From NCBI GenBank assembly GCA_022704725.1, contig JAKJFV010000002.1:1-24214 (forward strand): a DNA stretch of 24,214 nt, given 5' to 3'. This DNA comes from Spirochaetota bacterium. Its GTDB lineage: Bacteria > Spirochaetota > Spirochaetia > Treponematales > Treponemataceae. Positions within the stretch are counted from its first letter, which is position 1. The number at the start of each line of letters is the position of its first letter. The translations under genes and the position numbers were made by a program. Below the pieces are notes generated by a model that worked only from the letters and a program-made list of their open reading frames with translations, ran no database searches and was not told where the DNA came from. Positions 1 to 7,187 of this stretch are shown one piece after another.

Positions 1-1301
1 AAAAAATCATATTTTGATGATTTTTCATCTATATATTTTTCCAATAATTCTGCACATCGTATATATTTCCGCCGGGCTTTCACGGGATCCTTAGTATTAA
101 GAAGCATTGCACATTGTATATGTGCTGTCCAGAAAACAGGATTCATTTGAGCGGAGCGTTCAAACCACTGAAGGGCTTCGTTATCATTACCCTTCATTTT
201 TTCTATAAGCCCTTTGTAGTAGGATTTTAAATATTGAACATCAAGCTGAAGACCGCATGAATCAAGTATTTTTTCTTCTATTCTATTAGCTTCCAAACAC
301 TGTGTAATTTGAGAAAAAACCGCATCACATGTATTATGATTATTTTTTTCTTGAGGCAGTTTTTTTGAGTTGGAAGAAGTACTATTCTCTTCTTTTTTCC
401 GTATAATTTTTTTTACAATGTGCTTATTTTCTTTTTCAGACTTTTTTTGAAAGCTTTCTTCCGGTATTTTTCCTTTTAATGAAAGAGTAATTGCATTTTT
501 TTGTAAATAATATACCATTTCATGTCTTTGTTTTGTTAATGATGATTTTTTATCCGGTATAATGGAGGCTATTTCACTCATGGAAAAAAACAGACATCCT
601 TGGGGACTCAGCTTTTTTTCCATAAATGAAATAATCTTTTTTCTTGTTTCTTCATCAAAATATATAAATACATTCCGTAAGAAAATAATATCGACAGTAC
701 CATCTGGGGGAATTTCTGCTGTTCCGGAAAAAGAGTGCAGATTAAAGGTACCATATTTAACTTTGTCGATTATTTCCTGTTTAACCTGAATCATCCCGTT
801 ATTTTTACTAGTATACTTATCAAGTAGTGTATGAAATATGGTTCCATCTGTTCGTACAGAAACAGCATTATATTCACCTTTTCCTAAAATATCCAGGGCA
901 TTCGAATCAATATCAGTTCCATATAAACGGGCTTTTATGCCGCAATCATCACAGAGCATAGCCAGAGACAAAACCTCTTCTCCGGTTGAACATGCCGCAC
1001 TCCAAATTGTAACGCTACGGTCATTAAACTGCGGAAATACATTATTTTTCAAATGAAGAAATTGTTTTTCCTCTCTAAAAAAATACGTTTCGTTTATTGT
1101 AGACTGATTAATCAGCCGGGTTAATTCATTCGAATCGTGTTGTACGAGATGTAAAAACGTATCACAGCCTATTTGTAATTCTTCGATTCTTTTATTAATA
1201 TATGAACACAAAAATTCGGTGTGTGCCCCGCTTACACAGATGCCGGAATGAGATTTAATAATTTGACAAATTTTAATTAATTCTTTTTCTTTATTTATCA
1301 T
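1..1301 (-). CDS. cheR: CheR-type MCP glutamate methyltransferase with TPR tail (partial, C-terminus off window)
   Basis: I read this reading frame directly from the reverse complement. It is open from ATG at 1301 to the window edge, about 433 codons, and has no stop because the gene continues to the left. CheR transfers methyl groups from S-adenosylmethionine to glutamates of chemoreceptors in the cytoplasm, the adaptation step opposed by CheB. Family landmarks are NETYFFRE at residues 70-77, the SAM-binding AACSTGEE at about 102-109, GTDID at 128-132 and FLRNVFIYFD at 207-216. After about residue 260 comes a low-complexity Lys/Glu/Asn/Ser linker. From about 340 there are TPR-like helices (KGNDNEALQWFERSAQMNP). 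A TPR tail is known in a subset of CheR proteins and replaces the compact E. coli form. The ATG directly follows the cheB TAA (TAAATG), so translation is probably coupled. It is the fourth gene of the che operon. Confidence 0.93.
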   Translation of the reverse strand, partial: MINKEKELIKICQIIKSHSGICVSGAHTEFLCSYINKRIEELQIGCDTFLHLVQHDSNELTRLINQSTINETYFFREEKQFLHLKNNVFPQFNDRSVTIWSAACSTGEEVLSLAMLCDDCGIKARLYGTDIDSNALDILGKGEYNAVSVRTDGTIFHTLLDKYTSKNNGMIQVKQEIIDKVKYGTFNLHSFSGTAEIPPDGTVDIIFLRNVFIYFDEETRKKIISFMEKKLSPQGCLFFSMSEIASIIPDKKSSLTKQRHEMVYYLQKNAITLSLKGKIPEESFQKKSEKENKHIVKKIIRKKEENSTSSNSKKLPQEKNNHNTCDAVFSQITQCLEANRIEEKILDSCGLQLDVQYLKSYYKGLIEKMKGNDNEALQWFERSAQMNPVFWTAHIQCAMLLNTKDPVKARRKYIRCAELLEKYIDEKSSKYDF

Positions 1302-2315
1302 TTATCTGCCTATTATTGAGCTTACCCTTGTGCAAATATCATGCAAAGGAACTACTTCGGAAACCGCACCTGCATCGATTGCAGCTTTGGGCATTCCGAA
1401 CACAACACAGGTTTCTTCAGATTCAGCTATAGTATAGCCGCCCAGAGTTTTTATCATTTTACAGCCTTCTGCACCGTCTTTGCCCATTCCTGTAAGAAGA
1501 GCAGCCAGGCATTTTTTTCCATAAATGTCTGCTGCACTAAAAAAAAGTTTATCTACAGCAGGCCGTAAAAAATGAACGGGAGGGTCCATGGTAAGCCGTA
1601 ATACAGGATTTCCGTCTGTTACAGATTTTTCGACGACCATGTGTTTGTCTGCTGGTGCAACATAAGCATGGCCTGGAAGCGGAGTTTCTCCATCATTTGC
1701 GAGCTTTACCGGGATTCCGCTTGTTTCAGACAGCCATGAGGCATAATGATGATCAAAGGATTTATCAATATGCTGAGTTATGAGAATTGGAACAGGGAAA
1801 CCTGAAGATAAACCTTTAAGAACCTTTTGAACAGCAACAGGCCCCCCCGTTGATGCACCTATGCAGAAAACTTCATAATTAGATGCTATAAGAGGAATAG
1901 TATATTTTTTAACCGGAGCTGCTGACTGGCTTTTGGAACCTGCAACAGAAATTATTTTTGAGAGAAAAAAAGAATAAAAAACAGAAGTAACCTTTGATAA
2001 ATCCGGTTTTGGTATAATATCGACTGCGCCGTATTCGAGCGCCTGATACCCTACCCTTGCAACATCCTCTGTGGTGAACATTAAAATTGCCGTCGGACTG
2101 TTTATCATTATCTGTTTGGTAGCCTCCAGTCCGTCCATAGTAGGCATATTAATATCCATTATGATGACATCGGGTTTAAGAATTTTTGCCTCATGGACAG
2201 CTTTCTGCCCGTCTCCAGCTTCGCCTACAACTTCAATCTCAGAACTGCGCAGGAGAATTTGCTTAACCATTGTGCGAATAACAGCAGAATCATCAACAAT
2301 AAGAACTCTAATCAT
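1302..2315 (-). CDS. cheB: CheB, chemotaxis response regulator / protein-glutamate methylesterase
   Basis: Cytoplasmic enzyme that removes methyl esters from (and deamidates) chemoreceptors once phosphorylated by CheA. The 337 residues are normal for the family. The N-terminal receiver has the acidic pair D8/D9, phospho-acceptor D54 (in VIIMDINMP) and K103. A linker at about 120-145 leads into the esterase domain, where the catalytic triad is visible: S155 in GASTGGP, H182 in ITQHID and D280 in GMGKDGAEG. All key residues are intact, so the enzyme should be active. The start overlaps the stop of the upstream 162-codon gene by four bases (ATGA), and the stop abuts the cheR start. It is therefore the third gene of a tightly packed cheW-orf162-cheB-cheR operon. 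CheA and CheY are not in the window. Confidence 0.97.
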   Translation of the reverse strand: MIRVLIVDDSAVIRTMVKQILLRSSEIEVVGEAGDGQKAVHEAKILKPDVIIMDINMPTMDGLEATKQIMINSPTAILMFTTEDVARVGYQALEYGAVDIIPKPDLSKVTSVFYSFFLSKIISVAGSKSQSAAPVKKYTIPLIASNYEVFCIGASTGGPVAVQKVLKGLSSGFPVPILITQHIDKSFDHHYASWLSETSGIPVKLANDGETPLPGHAYVAPADKHMVVEKSVTDGNPVLRLTMDPPVHFLRPAVDKLFFSAADIYGKKCLAALLTGMGKDGAEGCKMIKTLGGYTIAESEETCVVFGMPKAAIDAGAVSEVVPLHDICTRVSSIIGR

Positions 2316-2800
2316 TTTGTATACCCCGCAGATGAAGCTAAAAGACTGTTAAAATCTGTTAAAAACTGAATACGCCCTTGAGATGTAAAACGGACTGCTG
2401 CAAGACCCTTTTTTTTCAATATCTGCCCTGTAATACCCCTTAAAGGAGAAAAGTCAGAAACACTTAGTTGTACAACCCTTGTCTCTCCTGAAGTTAAAAA
2501 AGCGAAATAGCCGACGGCAGATTTTTTTGTAAACTTGCCCCATTTTTTAGCTACATCGGATGAAAACAAGGTCTTTGAAAAAAGCAGGGCTGTATATGCA
2601 TGTCCTCCCTGGCTGCAGGAAAAAAGAGAAGTAATAATTTTGTCTATAAAAATAGACACAGCCCTTTCATTCTTGTACTCAACACTATGTGTAGTAAAGT
2701 CTGTTTTATCATCGCCTGCATACATACTTGCCTCTATCAGTTCATTTGGGAAAAGAATATCCAGGGATGAATATGATATGCTTATAAAGTTTTTATGCAT
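2312..2800 (-). CDS. Divergent CheW-like protein of unknown function in the che operon
   Basis: I do not recognise a named family for this 162-residue cytoplasmic protein, which has no signal peptide or membrane segment. Its order of elements resembles a CheW scaffold. An N-terminal FISISYSSLDILFPNELIEA (5-24) looks like the first CheW strand and helix that usually read FxLxxxxYALPIxxVxEV. AVSIFIDKII (47-56) sits where CheW has its PVIDLR strand. The C-terminus GLAAVRFTSQGRIQFLTDFN (132-151) resembles the closing CheW motif of the form GxxxxxGRxxxLLDxxxLL. The middle (60-100) does not match, and the conserved glycines and arginine for CheA/receptor binding are not apparent. The start lies 8 bases inside the end of cheW, and the stop overlaps cheB by 4 bases. 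Position argues for a chemotaxis role. It lacks CheD or CheX motifs. The CDS is sure; the CheW relationship is inference. Confidence 0.85.
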   Translation of the reverse strand: MHKNFISISYSSLDILFPNELIEASMYAGDDKTDFTTHSVEYKNERAVSIFIDKIITSLFSCSQGGHAYTALLFSKTLFSSDVAKKWGKFTKKSAVGYFAFLTSGETRVVQLSVSDFSPLRGITGQILKKKGLAAVRFTSQGRIQFLTDFNSLLASSAGYTK

Positions 2801-3293
2801 TGTTTAAATCTAACCTGAGTTTATCAATAAAAGAACGTGTATTAATAATTGGAATTTCTTTATCTTTCCAGGAAATAGTACCGTCAAAATGGATGACAGA
2901 AATATGATTCGAAAATTTCTTAATTTCTTCAGTCTTGACCGGCATAAATTCCACAACATCGCTTATGCGTAAACATAACTGCTCATTCTCAATATTTAAT
3001 ACTAAAAACAGGGAATTTACTTGAGGTTCTTTGCCCAGAATTATCATTGGATCAATTACAGTAAAAGGATCCCCGTGCCGGTTAAGCACTCCGTTCACGT
3101 AGGAGGGAACAAAAGGAAGCGGGTACACTGCAAGATCCCGCATTATTTCCCTTGTTAGAGATGCCTGAATTGCATAAGTCTCTGTATTCATATTAAATAC
3201 AAGAAAAGTCCGGCTTGTGTCTTTTACATCTGAAACGGTCTCAAGATCTTTTTCAACAGCTTCTATTTCATCAATCAAATCGTCACTTATCAT
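2793..3293 (-). CDS. cheW: CheW-family chemotaxis coupling protein
   Basis: Adaptor that links methyl-accepting chemotaxis receptors to the histidine kinase CheA at the inner face of the membrane. It has 166 residues, a single CheW domain after an acidic N-terminal extension of about 27 residues. Visible landmarks are SRTFLVFNMNTETYAIQAS (28-46) for the first strand pair, FVPSYVNGVLNRHGDPFTVI (81-100), which matches the family pattern GVxNxRGxxxPVIDL, and a hydrophobic DGTISWKDKEIPIINTRSFI near the end for the closing strand. The family glycine and arginine of the VNGVLNR element are present. First gene of the che operon, overlapping the next gene by 8 bases. There is no Shine-Dalgarno before the ATG. 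A TTGACA/TACACT promoter ends 9 bases upstream, suggesting a nearly leaderless transcript. A CheV assignment is excluded because no receiver domain follows. Confidence 0.92.
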   Translation of the reverse strand: MISDDLIDEIEAVEKDLETVSDVKDTSRTFLVFNMNTETYAIQASLTREIMRDLAVYPLPFVPSYVNGVLNRHGDPFTVIDPMIILGKEPQVNSLFLVLNIENEQLCLRISDVVEFMPVKTEEIKKFSNHISVIHFDGTISWKDKEIPIINTRSFIDKLRLDLNNA

Positions 3294-3302
3294 AATAGAA
3301 TA

Positions 3303-3331
3303 AGTGTAGCCCGATACAAGACCATTGTCAA
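3303..3331 (-). promoter_or_regulatory. Sigma70-type promoter of the che operon
   Basis: On the minus strand, TTGACA (3331-3326), a 17-base spacer and TACACT (3308-3303) are followed nine bases later by the cheW ATG. The -35 is a perfect match. The predicted transcription start lies 0-3 bases before the ATG, leaving no room for a Shine-Dalgarno. Confidence 0.75.
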
Positions 3332-3412
3332 GAAATTTTGATAAATCGGCTTAGAGATTTTAGATTTATTTTTAGACCTTACCATTGCCGAAGGTCAGCT
3401 GCAATAAATCCT

Positions 3413-5182
3413 TTATCTGCTTTTTTCTGCAGTTAATCCCGGAACACCGATTCTTGAAACAGGCCAAAACCTGAAGACAGTTGTACCAAGAATTCTTGCA
3501 GAACTTACTTCTCTTTGCTCAATATTCGAGTAATAACGAACTGAGTAAGCATCATAAGATGTTAATGGTATATAAAAGGTATCGTATGAATGCCTCATAT
3601 CGAGCGAATTAAAGCGGTTGTCGCCCATGAGGAAGTAAGAATCGCGGCTTATATATTGAGGATCTCCGGAAGCCGTATTTTTTGGAAATACCGGCATATT
3701 TCTTGAATCATTGAGAACAATATACGTATGTAAATCTTCAGCCTGGTTCAGCAGCTCATTAATACGTTCATCCTTCGATAAAGACTGAACAGTTCCGCCC
3801 AGGAGTATGAGTTCTGTATTGCGGACAATAAGCCTGCCGAATACTAATTTTGACATAATATTTAGTTTATACATTGCCTGTTCATACATGTCTAAATTTT
3901 CCGGTATTGTACTCGACCACGATGTCATAAACTCATTAAACCACTTTACGCCGGCATCGGAAGAGAGCAATTTACGGGTCAAAGTAACATTCTGTGAAAA
4001 AAGATAATACTCATTCAATTCCTGTTCAGATAAAAAGGACGAGACGTTAATACCTTCATCATTTACTTCTTTTGGTAAAAAAATACGTTTCGCTTTGGAA
4101 AAAGCTAGGACAAGCTCCTGAGCTTCTCTTTTTGCATCATCGAGAGTAAGCAGCTTTCTTTCTTTCTCGACAGAAAGAAGCGTGCTGTACACCGATTGAG
4201 AAATAGGCACGCGGTTGATTTTACTTTTTAAATTACTACTCAAGCCGTCTACATTCCATTCGGCCCACAGATTATCATCAGCTACCGGGGTAAACTCCTT
4301 GTTTTCGCGGGTCCGGGCAAACAAGGTACCATCAAGCATGACAAGCTGTTCGCCCCCTTCTCCGCATACCCTCTTAACCAGAGGATCAGCCTTCATCTCC
4401 CCGTATTCATCGACATTTAAATTTACCTTGGTAAAGGTTAACATAAAAACAATTTGAGAAATAAAGTTTTTAACCTCGGATTTACGGGTCGTTTCATAAT
4501 GAGGATTTCTAAAAACAACAATATCACCCCGTTTATAGGAGCGGATAGACGGCAGACCGACATCGGACAGGGGAAATTTGGGACCGGAGGGAGTTTTAAA
4601 TACAACAACTCTGTCTTTTATAAGGAACTCGGGAACCATCGATTCCGAGGGTATTTCATACAACTGAAAAATAAAGATATTTACCAGCAGGACAATTAAC
4701 GCAGCCTGAATAAAGGCATCTATCCAGCTGAATGCTTCTAATACTGCTTTTTTTACAGGATGTTTCTTTTTCGGGGGAAGTTCCGCTCTCGATAATTCAA
4801 GATCGGGATTATTTTTGTATACTCTTTTTTCAGCCAGTAAATATAACAGTACATTTGCACAAACCGTGATTATTACCCAAAAAATAACTGATACAACATC
4901 AAGAATATACGGAGTCCCGTATGCACCGGCTCTTCTAATAACAAAGGCAATAAGATGCACAAAAGGCAGGTACTCGTAGAGTTTCCTTACAAGAGGCAGC
5001 ATTGCGGCATCATTTACTCTCAGGAATTTTCTAAAGCCTATGTTAAAAAGGAATGCTGTAAATGAAAGAGAAATAAAAACAGCAAATAAAGAAATATCAA
5101 ACGATACAGAAACTGATAAAAGAGAAAATACGGCAGAGCTTACAAGAGCAGCTGCCTGGAAATACATTATTTTTTTAGTCAT
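3413..5182 (-). CDS. lepB: Type I signal peptidase (leader peptidase), extended spirochaetal form
   Basis: Membrane serine protease that removes signal peptides from exported preproteins on the outer face of the cytoplasmic membrane. It is 589 residues from the ATG at 5182, far longer than the 180-330 usual for the family. Catalytic Ser181 lies in IPSESMVPE and the general base Lys270 in LVKRVCGEGGE. Box E, MGDNRFNSLDMR, is at 519-530, so the enzyme should be active. About four hydrophobic segments precede the serine: about 12-50 (two), 95-117 and 155-175. Extra length lies in this N-terminal membrane region and in a helical, charged insert of roughly 180 residues between Lys270 and box E. 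I chose ATG 5182 over an in-frame ATG nine codons upstream, because that segment lies in the promoter and encodes the unlikely MFFFYTGSC. It is divergent from the fumarase gene with 48 bases between starts. Confidence 0.95.
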   Translation of the reverse strand: MTKKIMYFQAAALVSSAVFSLLSVSVSFDISLFAVFISLSFTAFLFNIGFRKFLRVNDAAMLPLVRKLYEYLPFVHLIAFVIRRAGAYGTPYILDVVSVIFWVIITVCANVLLYLLAEKRVYKNNPDLELSRAELPPKKKHPVKKAVLEAFSWIDAFIQAALIVLLVNIFIFQLYEIPSESMVPEFLIKDRVVVFKTPSGPKFPLSDVGLPSIRSYKRGDIVVFRNPHYETTRKSEVKNFISQIVFMLTFTKVNLNVDEYGEMKADPLVKRVCGEGGEQLVMLDGTLFARTRENKEFTPVADDNLWAEWNVDGLSSNLKSKINRVPISQSVYSTLLSVEKERKLLTLDDAKREAQELVLAFSKAKRIFLPKEVNDEGINVSSFLSEQELNEYYLFSQNVTLTRKLLSSDAGVKWFNEFMTSWSSTIPENLDMYEQAMYKLNIMSKLVFGRLIVRNTELILLGGTVQSLSKDERINELLNQAEDLHTYIVLNDSRNMPVFPKNTASGDPQYISRDSYFLMGDNRFNSLDMRHSYDTFYIPLTSYDAYSVRYYSNIEQREVSSARILGTTVFRFWPVSRIGVPGLTAEKSR

Positions 5183-5191
5183 ACAACTCCC

Positions 5192-5220
5192 AGTATAGAA
5201 AAAAAACAAAGAATAATCTA
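5192..5220 (-). promoter_or_regulatory. lepB promoter, superimposed on the divergent fumarase promoter
   Basis: On the minus strand, TAGATT (5220-5215), a 17-base spacer and TATACT (5197-5192) end nine bases before the lepB ATG. A GGGAG at 5191-5187 resembles a Shine-Dalgarno, but it would be upstream of the predicted transcription start near 5186-5183. Confidence 0.6.
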
Positions 5221-5224
5221 CAAT
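5196..5224 (+). promoter_or_regulatory. Fumarase promoter, predicted leaderless
   Basis: TAGAAA (5196-5201), a 17-base spacer and TACAAT (5219-5224) are followed by six bases and then the ATG at 5231. The expected transcription start is the A of the ATG. No Shine-Dalgarno is present. It overlaps the lepB promoter almost completely. Confidence 0.62.
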
Positions 5225-5230
5225 TGTTAC

Positions 5231-6835
5231 ATGAATTTAAGTTTTTTTGATTTTTATCCGCATACAGCTACCGAAGATGCTGTAGTAATTTCCCATAAAG
5301 ATTTACCGCATGAGCTTCTGTCAATATCCGATGCTGCTTTGTACCGTTTGGTGAGCGAATCGTTTAAGAGGCTTTCATTTACCTTTACAAGGTCCCATAT
5401 AGAACACCTTATTCAAGCGGTTCTGTCAGATAATGCATCTGATAATGACCGTTATGTATGTGCTTCCCTATTAAAAAATGCTCAGTGCGCTTCTTCATTT
5501 GATCTGCCTCTCTGTCAGGATACAGGAATTGCACATATCTTTTCATGGATTCCTCCTAACGTACTTTTGACTGATAATGCACGTTCAATTATCAGCAAGG
5601 CTGTGTCGGATGTCTACCGCGATCATAATCTGCGATACTCCACAACAATTCCCCTGAATTTTTACGACGAAAAAGATCCCCGGAACAATCTGCCGTGCCA
5701 GACTTTTTTATTTAATGAAAAGCTTAATCCTTCATTTTCAGATGAAGCAGAACCGCACGCTTCATTTCTATTTTGTGCAAAGGGAGGCGGCTCATCGAAT
5801 AAAACTGTTTTTATTCAGGGAACGAAGGCGGACTTAACAGAAGAGAAATTTGATGCCTTACTAAAAGAAAAAATTAAGGCACTGGGAACAAGCGCATGCC
5901 CTCCCTATACTATTGCTGTTGTTGCAGGAGGACTGAGTCCTGAACAAAATCTTATGACATTAAAATTAGCAACCTGCGGCTGTATTATTCAAAATGAGCA
6001 CAGCTTCCGCGATGAAAAACTTGAGCAGAGACTTATGGAGATTGCAGAAAAGGCAGGTTACGGAGCACAATTCGGCGGAACAAAGGCAGCCGTAGAAGCT
6101 GTTGTAATAAGGCTGCCGCGTCATGGAGCAAGCTGTCCAATTTCTATTGGAGTTTCCTGTTCAGCCCATAGAAATCTAAAAACATTTATAACGAAAGACG
6201 GACTATATATTGAAAAAACAGTAACAGAGTTGTCGGGTATAGAGGGGTTTTCGCAGGCTGTTTCTTTTGCAGACAACAAAATTGATCAGGTAATGCACAT
6301 CAATACATCTTCCGGCATCAATAAGCTTATTCAGGAAATTTCCTATTTAAAACCCGGAACCCGGCTGTATCTTTCGGGTAACATACTGGTGGCCCGCGAT
6401 GCTGCTCATGCAAGATGGAAAAAATTGATTGATGATGGCAAAGACTTACCCGATTATGCAGTCAGGTATCCAATTTGCTACGCAGGACCTTCAAGAACAC
6501 CGACCGGATTCCCCTTGGGAAGTTTCGGTCCGACAACTGCAGGACGGATGGATTCATATGCAGAAATCCTTATGCAGCGGAATGCGGCGCGGATTACCCT
6601 GGCAAAGGGAAATAGAAGCAGTACATGGAAAGAAGGATGCATAAAATATAATTCGTGCTACCTTGGAACCATAGGAGGCGCTGCAGCACTTATCACAAGC
6701 GAATATATAGTAAGCGCACAAGTGATTGATTATCACGACTTAGGAATGGAAGCCGTTCACCTTGTAGAAGTAAAAAATCTTCCAGTTTTTATGTTGATAA
6801 ACGGAAAAGGAGAGGATTTTTATGAACAAGTCTGA
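5231..6835 (+). CDS. Class I (4Fe-4S) fumarate hydratase, single-chain form
   Basis: Interconverts fumarate and (S)-malate in the cytoplasm with an oxygen-sensitive 4Fe-4S cluster. The 534 residues carry the alpha and beta parts fused in one chain, as in E. coli FumA/FumB. Matches to that family run throughout: PLCQDTG (93-99), AKGGGSSNKT (183-192), ACPPYTIA (222-229), AQFGGTKAA (279-287), RLPRHGASCP (294-303), LGSFGPTTAGRMDSY near residue 435, AKGNRSS and a C-terminal LGMEAVHLVEVKNLPVFMLI. Likely cluster ligands are C95, C223 and either C302 or C310. L-tartrate dehydratase is the alternative in this superfamily, but similarity to FumA is collinear from the N-terminus on. No Shine-Dalgarno precedes the start, and a promoter ends six bases upstream. 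The 3' end overlaps the Hpt gene by 14 bases. Confidence 0.95.
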   Translation: MNLSFFDFYPHTATEDAVVISHKDLPHELLSISDAALYRLVSESFKRLSFTFTRSHIEHLIQAVLSDNASDNDRYVCASLLKNAQCASSFDLPLCQDTGIAHIFSWIPPNVLLTDNARSIISKAVSDVYRDHNLRYSTTIPLNFYDEKDPRNNLPCQTFLFNEKLNPSFSDEAEPHASFLFCAKGGGSSNKTVFIQGTKADLTEEKFDALLKEKIKALGTSACPPYTIAVVAGGLSPEQNLMTLKLATCGCIIQNEHSFRDEKLEQRLMEIAEKAGYGAQFGGTKAAVEAVVIRLPRHGASCPISIGVSCSAHRNLKTFITKDGLYIEKTVTELSGIEGFSQAVSFADNKIDQVMHINTSSGINKLIQEISYLKPGTRLYLSGNILVARDAAHARWKKLIDDGKDLPDYAVRYPICYAGPSRTPTGFPLGSFGPTTAGRMDSYAEILMQRNAARITLAKGNRSSTWKEGCIKYNSCYLGTIGGAAALITSEYIVSAQVIDYHDLGMEAVHLVEVKNLPVFMLINGKGEDFYEQV

Positions 6836-7187
6836 TGCTCAGAAAAGCATTCTCAATGAAGAAGAGGCCCTTGAACGTTTCGGGGGAGAAATTGAGTTAT
6901 ACGAAGAAATACTATTGATGTTTGTTAATGAGCCTCAGTTTTCTCTTAACGAAGTGCAGGAATACATAATCAAAGGGAGAAGTACCGAGGCTGCAAGCTG
7001 TGTTCATCGATTAAAAGGAACCGCAGGTACAATTGGGGCAGATAAACTATATAAAGCAGCCTCGGATGCAGAATCTGTATTACGGGGTAAAACAGAAGGA
7101 AATATTGATGCGCTTCTTGTGCAGGTTTCAAAGTATTACACGGAAGCCGAGAACTTTATTCGAATGAGGATGAATAAACATTCATAA
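6822..7187 (+). CDS. Stand-alone histidine phosphotransfer (Hpt) domain protein
   Basis: Small cytoplasmic phosphorelay carrier of 121 residues that shuttles a phosphoryl group between receiver domains on a single histidine. The Hpt signature is HRLKGTAGTIGADKL, with the phosphorylatable His62 and the following LKG(T/A)AG. Flanking segments are predicted as an amphipathic four-helix bundle. It contains no kinase, receiver or catalytic part. The start lies 14 bases inside the fumarase gene and has a strong Shine-Dalgarno (AGGAGAGG at 6808-6815, six bases before ATG), so it should be co-transcribed and translationally coupled with the fumarase. The partner kinase and receiver are not in the window, so the pathway is unknown. 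The 3' end overlaps the convergent tatD gene by 32 bases, and no terminator is visible. Confidence 0.9.
   Translation: MNKSDAQKSILNEEEALERFGGEIELYEEILLMFVNEPQFSLNEVQEYIIKGRSTEAASCVHRLKGTAGTIGADKLYKAASDAESVLRGKTEGNIDALLVQVSKYYTEAENFIRMRMNKHS

Noticed and set aside
562..1056. Plus-strand open frames of about 70 codons antisense to cheR
   Set aside because: They lie wholly opposite a well-supported cheR with collinear family motifs, lack ribosome sites and have no recognisable product. The same holds for other antisense frames over cheB, lepB, the glycosyltransferase, lysC and the ABC ATPase genes.
2312..2800. orf162 as CheD or CheX
   Set aside because: The CheD catalytic Cys/His motifs and the CheX phosphatase signature are absent; the end motifs fit a CheW-type fold better.
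3375..3396. Inverted repeat GACCTT/AAGGTC downstream of lepB, considered as a terminator
   Set aside because: The six-base stem has a ten-base loop and no T-tract in the lepB direction, so termination is not supported.
1076..4092. Identical 17-base string TAAAAAAATACGTTTCG at 1076-1092 and 4076-4092
   Set aside because: Both copies are coding but read in different frames (NETYFF in cheR, KRIFL in lepB). The string is mostly an A-run, so I treat it as coincidence rather than a repeat element.
5187..5191. GGGAG as the lepB Shine-Dalgarno
   Set aside because: It lies only four bases from the ATG and directly next to a TATACT -10 with a 17-spaced -35, so it is probably not transcribed. It remains usable only if transcription starts further upstream.
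5231..6835. L-tartrate dehydratase or a two-subunit fumarase
   Set aside because: Alpha and beta parts are in one chain and similarity to FumA/FumB is collinear from N- to C-terminus. Tartrate specificity cannot be shown from sequence.
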